This document shows, in pieces, positions 62,601 to 64,000 of a stretch of DNA of 64,000 bases. Below the pieces are notes generated by a model that had not been told where the DNA came from, did no database searches, and saw only the letters and a program-made list of their open reading frames with translations. A program made the position numbers and the translations under genes. Within the stretch, counting starts at the first letter, position 1; each line of letters starts with the position of its first letter. Source of the DNA: Betaproteobacteria bacterium (GTDB taxonomy: Bacteria; Pseudomonadota; Gammaproteobacteria; Burkholderiales; Casimicrobiaceae); NCBI GenBank assembly GCA_013298695.1, contig JAAFIS010000010.1:62001-126000 (forward strand), in the 5' to 3' direction.

Positions 62601-63966
62601 CGCTAAGCGAAGCCGGCGACGCGGGACCTGAAAACGACCCGAAAGCCGTACCAGGTACTTGATCACTATCGTAGCTGGGATAGACATCGCTGAACACCAT
62701 TTGGATTGGCTTCGCGCAGTACGGAAATCCGCCAGTTGCCACGGTACGATACGGATTTGCCCAGGTGGCTTTCCTGAGACCTAGCGCTGCGTCTACAGAG
62801 CCAGAGACGGTATAGTCGTATGCGGGCGTCGCCCCGGTGCCGCCACCAAAGTAGCGAAGGCCTTCGTACATCATCTCAGCTGTCGGACTTCCAAAGTCTT
62901 TGCAGTTTCCCGCTAAACATCCACCCGGATACCCTGGCCCCCATTGTGCAATACGAAAGCGATCCAAATGATAAACAATACCTTCAACTGCCGCGTTATA
63001 CGTGCCGTTTGCGTTGATCTCGGTATCGAAGAAACTGATCGCTTTGCGCAAGACGCCGCCCGCGCGTTGATTCTGATAAGAGCCCGAAAGCAGGCCGAAT
63101 GCTATTGACTTATTCTCGCCATAGTCGTGCAAAACGCCAGTGGGTTTGTAGGTCGTCACGCTGCCGCTTACATATTTCTTGCATTCCGCTTCTAGCGACA
63201 CTGATTCAACGCAAGCTTCAACACGAACGACGCGGTCAATCGGACTTACGCTCGCTCCGGTGCCGTCTAGCACGTTATCAGCCACCGGCCCTTCTTTCGC
63301 CACCCAATTCCAGATGCGCTCAGGGCGGTTAGTCAAGTACCTGAGTAGAGGTTCGGTTGTTCCATTGCGTGTCGTGTTTGCGAACAGATGTCGCGTGCCT
63401 GTAGTAGGTTCGGCAAGCGGCGTGTAGTCTGATATTTTGTAAAGATCAATCGCAGGGTCGTATTCACGTCCCCATGTGTGTAGGTCTTGCGGGATGTACT
63501 GTCGCTCCAGAACCGTGCGGGTTTCGGTATCGACGACCCGCCGCCCGCCGTACAAGACGCGTCGTAACGCATCCACGCGCGAGGTTGTGATGTAGTTGAG
63601 AAAGTCACCGCTCCAAAGACCACTACACTTTTTGTTTGCAGTGACCGACGCGGGACGGAATACAGAATCACTCGCTATGTAGTCGTAGCATTTATAAGAG
63701 TCGAAATAACCGTAATACTGGATGTTGGGCTTGTAGCCAACGTCTGTAACACCGTCGCCGTCGATATCTGAGTAGTCGTTGTACGCCGGGAAAGAAAGTT
63801 TTTCATCTCGCCCGACTGTCAGCAGAACTAGTGGCGCGACGGACTGCGTTGAAATCAACGGGGCTTGAGCGAGCTGGGCGTGTGATGCGATAGAAAGAAA
63901 TCCGGGCGCAGTGAGAACAGCCACAGCGCACAACCGCATTAGGCGAAGGGGGCAAATAAAAATCAT
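59602..63966 (-). CDS. pilY1: type IV pilus tip/biogenesis protein PilY1
   Basis: A 1454-residue exported protein that acts at the pilus tip and in retraction control. The signal peptide ends in ASHAQ (about residue 31). Early DGDGVTDVGYKPNIQYYGYFD is conserved in the family. The C-terminal third is the PilY1 beta-propeller (RNRQNLLGDIVNSSPAYQGP, VYVGANAGLLHAFDG, DLNGNLWKFDF), and FDVNGDGLFNDADK is a calcium-binding loop. The start is the ATG at 63966; a TTG four codons earlier also is in frame. Upstream minor pilin genes are probably beyond the window edge. Confidence 0.93.
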   Translation of the reverse strand: MIFICPLRLMRLCAVAVLTAPGFLSIASHAQLAQAPLISTQSVAPLVLLTVGRDEKLSFPAYNDYSDIDGDGVTDVGYKPNIQYYGYFDSYKCYDYIASDSVFRPASVTANKKCSGLWSGDFLNYITTSRVDALRRVLYGGRRVVDTETRTVLERQYIPQDLHTWGREYDPAIDLYKISDYTPLAEPTTGTRHLFANTTRNGTTEPLLRYLTNRPERIWNWVAKEGPVADNVLDGTGASVSPIDRVVRVEACVESVSLEAECKKYVSGSVTTYKPTGVLHDYGENKSIAFGLLSGSYQNQRAGGVLRKAISFFDTEINANGTYNAAVEGIVYHLDRFRIAQWGPGYPGGCLAGNCKDFGSPTAEMMYEGLRYFGGGTGATPAYDYTVSGSVDAALGLRKATWANPYRTVATGGFPYCAKPIQMVFSDVYPSYDSDQVPGTAFGSFSGPASPASLSGLNVASVAATISSAEGISGNYFIGETLDPVPFADRTPSLKPVTSLGRIRGLAPGEPTRGGSYYSASVARYGRITDVNPVTDTQNVTQYSIALSAPLPRLAFKVGDSNVSLIPFAQSVGGCNYGDFTVGVTSPMQNRIAAFFIDRIVNLTGFTKDPLINGGRPFGRFRVSYEDNAEGTDSDMDAIAMYTFEVTATGGLRIRIESQYAAGCIDQHMGFVISGTTQDGSYLGVRDVDGGCNTSPRDDAANSTNPGKCANGLGFAYDRTFTIASASVKSDANIPRDPLFYAAKWGGPGVSTDGAFKPATETVVEGSASVPGYFFVNDPIKLRQQLNTAFQQIQNDAAPTTTAAVSGSSLRSDSGIYLPGFLTRKLTAADATPADIGNVANSVVWEGTLDARKFNLSTNTFSPWWSVTNASFGTVDSAAKTSTRVIYTPIGTNLTQRLLPANLDTALRTTFAPAGTQALLSAYLTATLGPTASATARTIETADQVALYVLGDRSREIRRGGTLRNRQNLLGDIVNSSPAYQGPTDFGWGDFSSMPEAASYPAFVAAKGTRQTVYVGANAGLLHAFDGTNGDERWAYLPRALQGEIPKLVDPAYKHQYFVDGQIAVGDVYWGGSWKTVLVAALGAGGKAVVAINVTNPTSPQVLWEFTDQDLGNVLSRPQIVRLADGKWVVAVANGYESARAGPPVKTVARMFILDLAATTTSAISLGSAANLTVADQGVKNGLGAPGIALTNGVARAAWAGDLNGNLWKFDFAQNVKSNTAAAIKVAYSGAPLFTAERSGKRQPITAEPSIVPFVEGGDVLVFGTGKFFETTDPDNKDPQSVYGVWDRSRWNSLARSNLASGSITDSGTDRFVNSAGTWWTGSSRGWRLDLPRVGERVVAPAVTVFGVTLLSTLTADSTDPCSINQDGILMAVNPFTASEPTFSVFDVNGDGLFNDADKTTTGRVVSGIRLNDPVSVVTVTGGNVASAFTAKGKDVAQIKFKNVLGRRSWRLVQ

Positions 63967-64000
63967 GTTCGTTCTCAATTTGGAAAGGTCCAGAATTGCT

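Noticed and set aside
1-64000. tRNA or rRNA genes
   Set aside because: Reading the intergenic regions I saw no T-arm/acceptor patterns or rRNA-like sequence; a covariance-model search would settle it.

Overview
This 64 kb window looks like ordinary chromosome from a betaproteobacterium of moderate GC content. I do not assign a genus. The evidence is gene content and order: earP beside an EF-P with arginine at position 32, pssA followed by the long type of leuA, cmk / rpsA / ihfB / lapB / radA in that order, a zwf-pgi-tal block with its own HexR, an efp-type leaderless TTG/GTG tendency, and type IV pilus genes pilY1-pilE. I found no rRNA, tRNA, prophage, complete insertion sequence or CRISPR array.

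Layout. 1-5 kb: purine salvage (thioinosine phosphorylase) overlapping peptide deformylase; a 56-residue exported protein with a sorting-signal-like tail and a good promoter and terminator; an HDAC-family deacetylase; efp with its rhamnosyltransferase earP. 5-11.5 kb: an envelope block with an outer-membrane beta-barrel, a four-repeat exported protein, a small cysteine-containing exported protein, and a three-repeat CARDB-like protein. 11.5-16.8 kb: transaldolase, glucose-6-phosphate isomerase, glucose-6-phosphate dehydrogenase and the RpiR-family regulator HexR, with a nearly perfect HexR operator in the pgi/zwf divergent region. 16.8-20.2 kb: pssA, leuA (with a possible leader peptide), GNAT acetyltransferase. 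20.3-24.3 kb: DUF3047, DUF547 and a TMEM64/oxidoreductase fusion.

24.9-30.9 kb is the most unusual part. It is a tightly packed same-strand cassette: a class III cyclase-homology/TolB-like/TPR protein, a PAP2/vanadium-haloperoxidase-family enzyme that begins with eight Ser-Gly-Trp repeats, a subtilisin-family protease with an intact Asp-His-Ser triad whose start overlaps the previous stop, and a LuxR-type regulator. None of the first three has an evident Sec signal peptide. I do not recognise this combination as a described system, and its function is unknown.

31-37 kb: a glutamine amidotransferase divergent from agmatinase and a PuuB-like oxidase (amine metabolism), LysR, FluC, quinone oxidoreductase, a small exported protein. 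37.3-39.5 kb: a repeat-rich toxin-antitoxin area in which a HigBA-like module is duplicated; both antitoxins are intact, but one toxin is truncated and the other carries an internal TGA. A VapC-type PIN toxin with Phd-type antitoxin follows. 39.5-45.2 kb: NAD(P)HX repair, COG0523 GTPase, two glycosyltransferases, a nucleotide-kinase-like protein. 45.4-48.7 kb: paaH-paaI-paaK of phenylacetate catabolism. 48.9-55.9 kb: cmk, an inserted dockerin-like exported protein, rpsA, ihfB, lapB, radA. 56.2-64 kb: a PilZ-like protein, a glycosyltransferase, a small exported protein, then pilY1-pilE on the minus strand.

The intergenic DNA carries several dispersed repeats: paired REP-like palindromes (GTCATCCC... 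arms), CTGGGTT and GGTGCGTT inverted repeats, and a short palindrome built on TCGCCCAATT/AATTGGGCGA, which also occurs twice, in the same reading frame, inside the nnr coding sequence.
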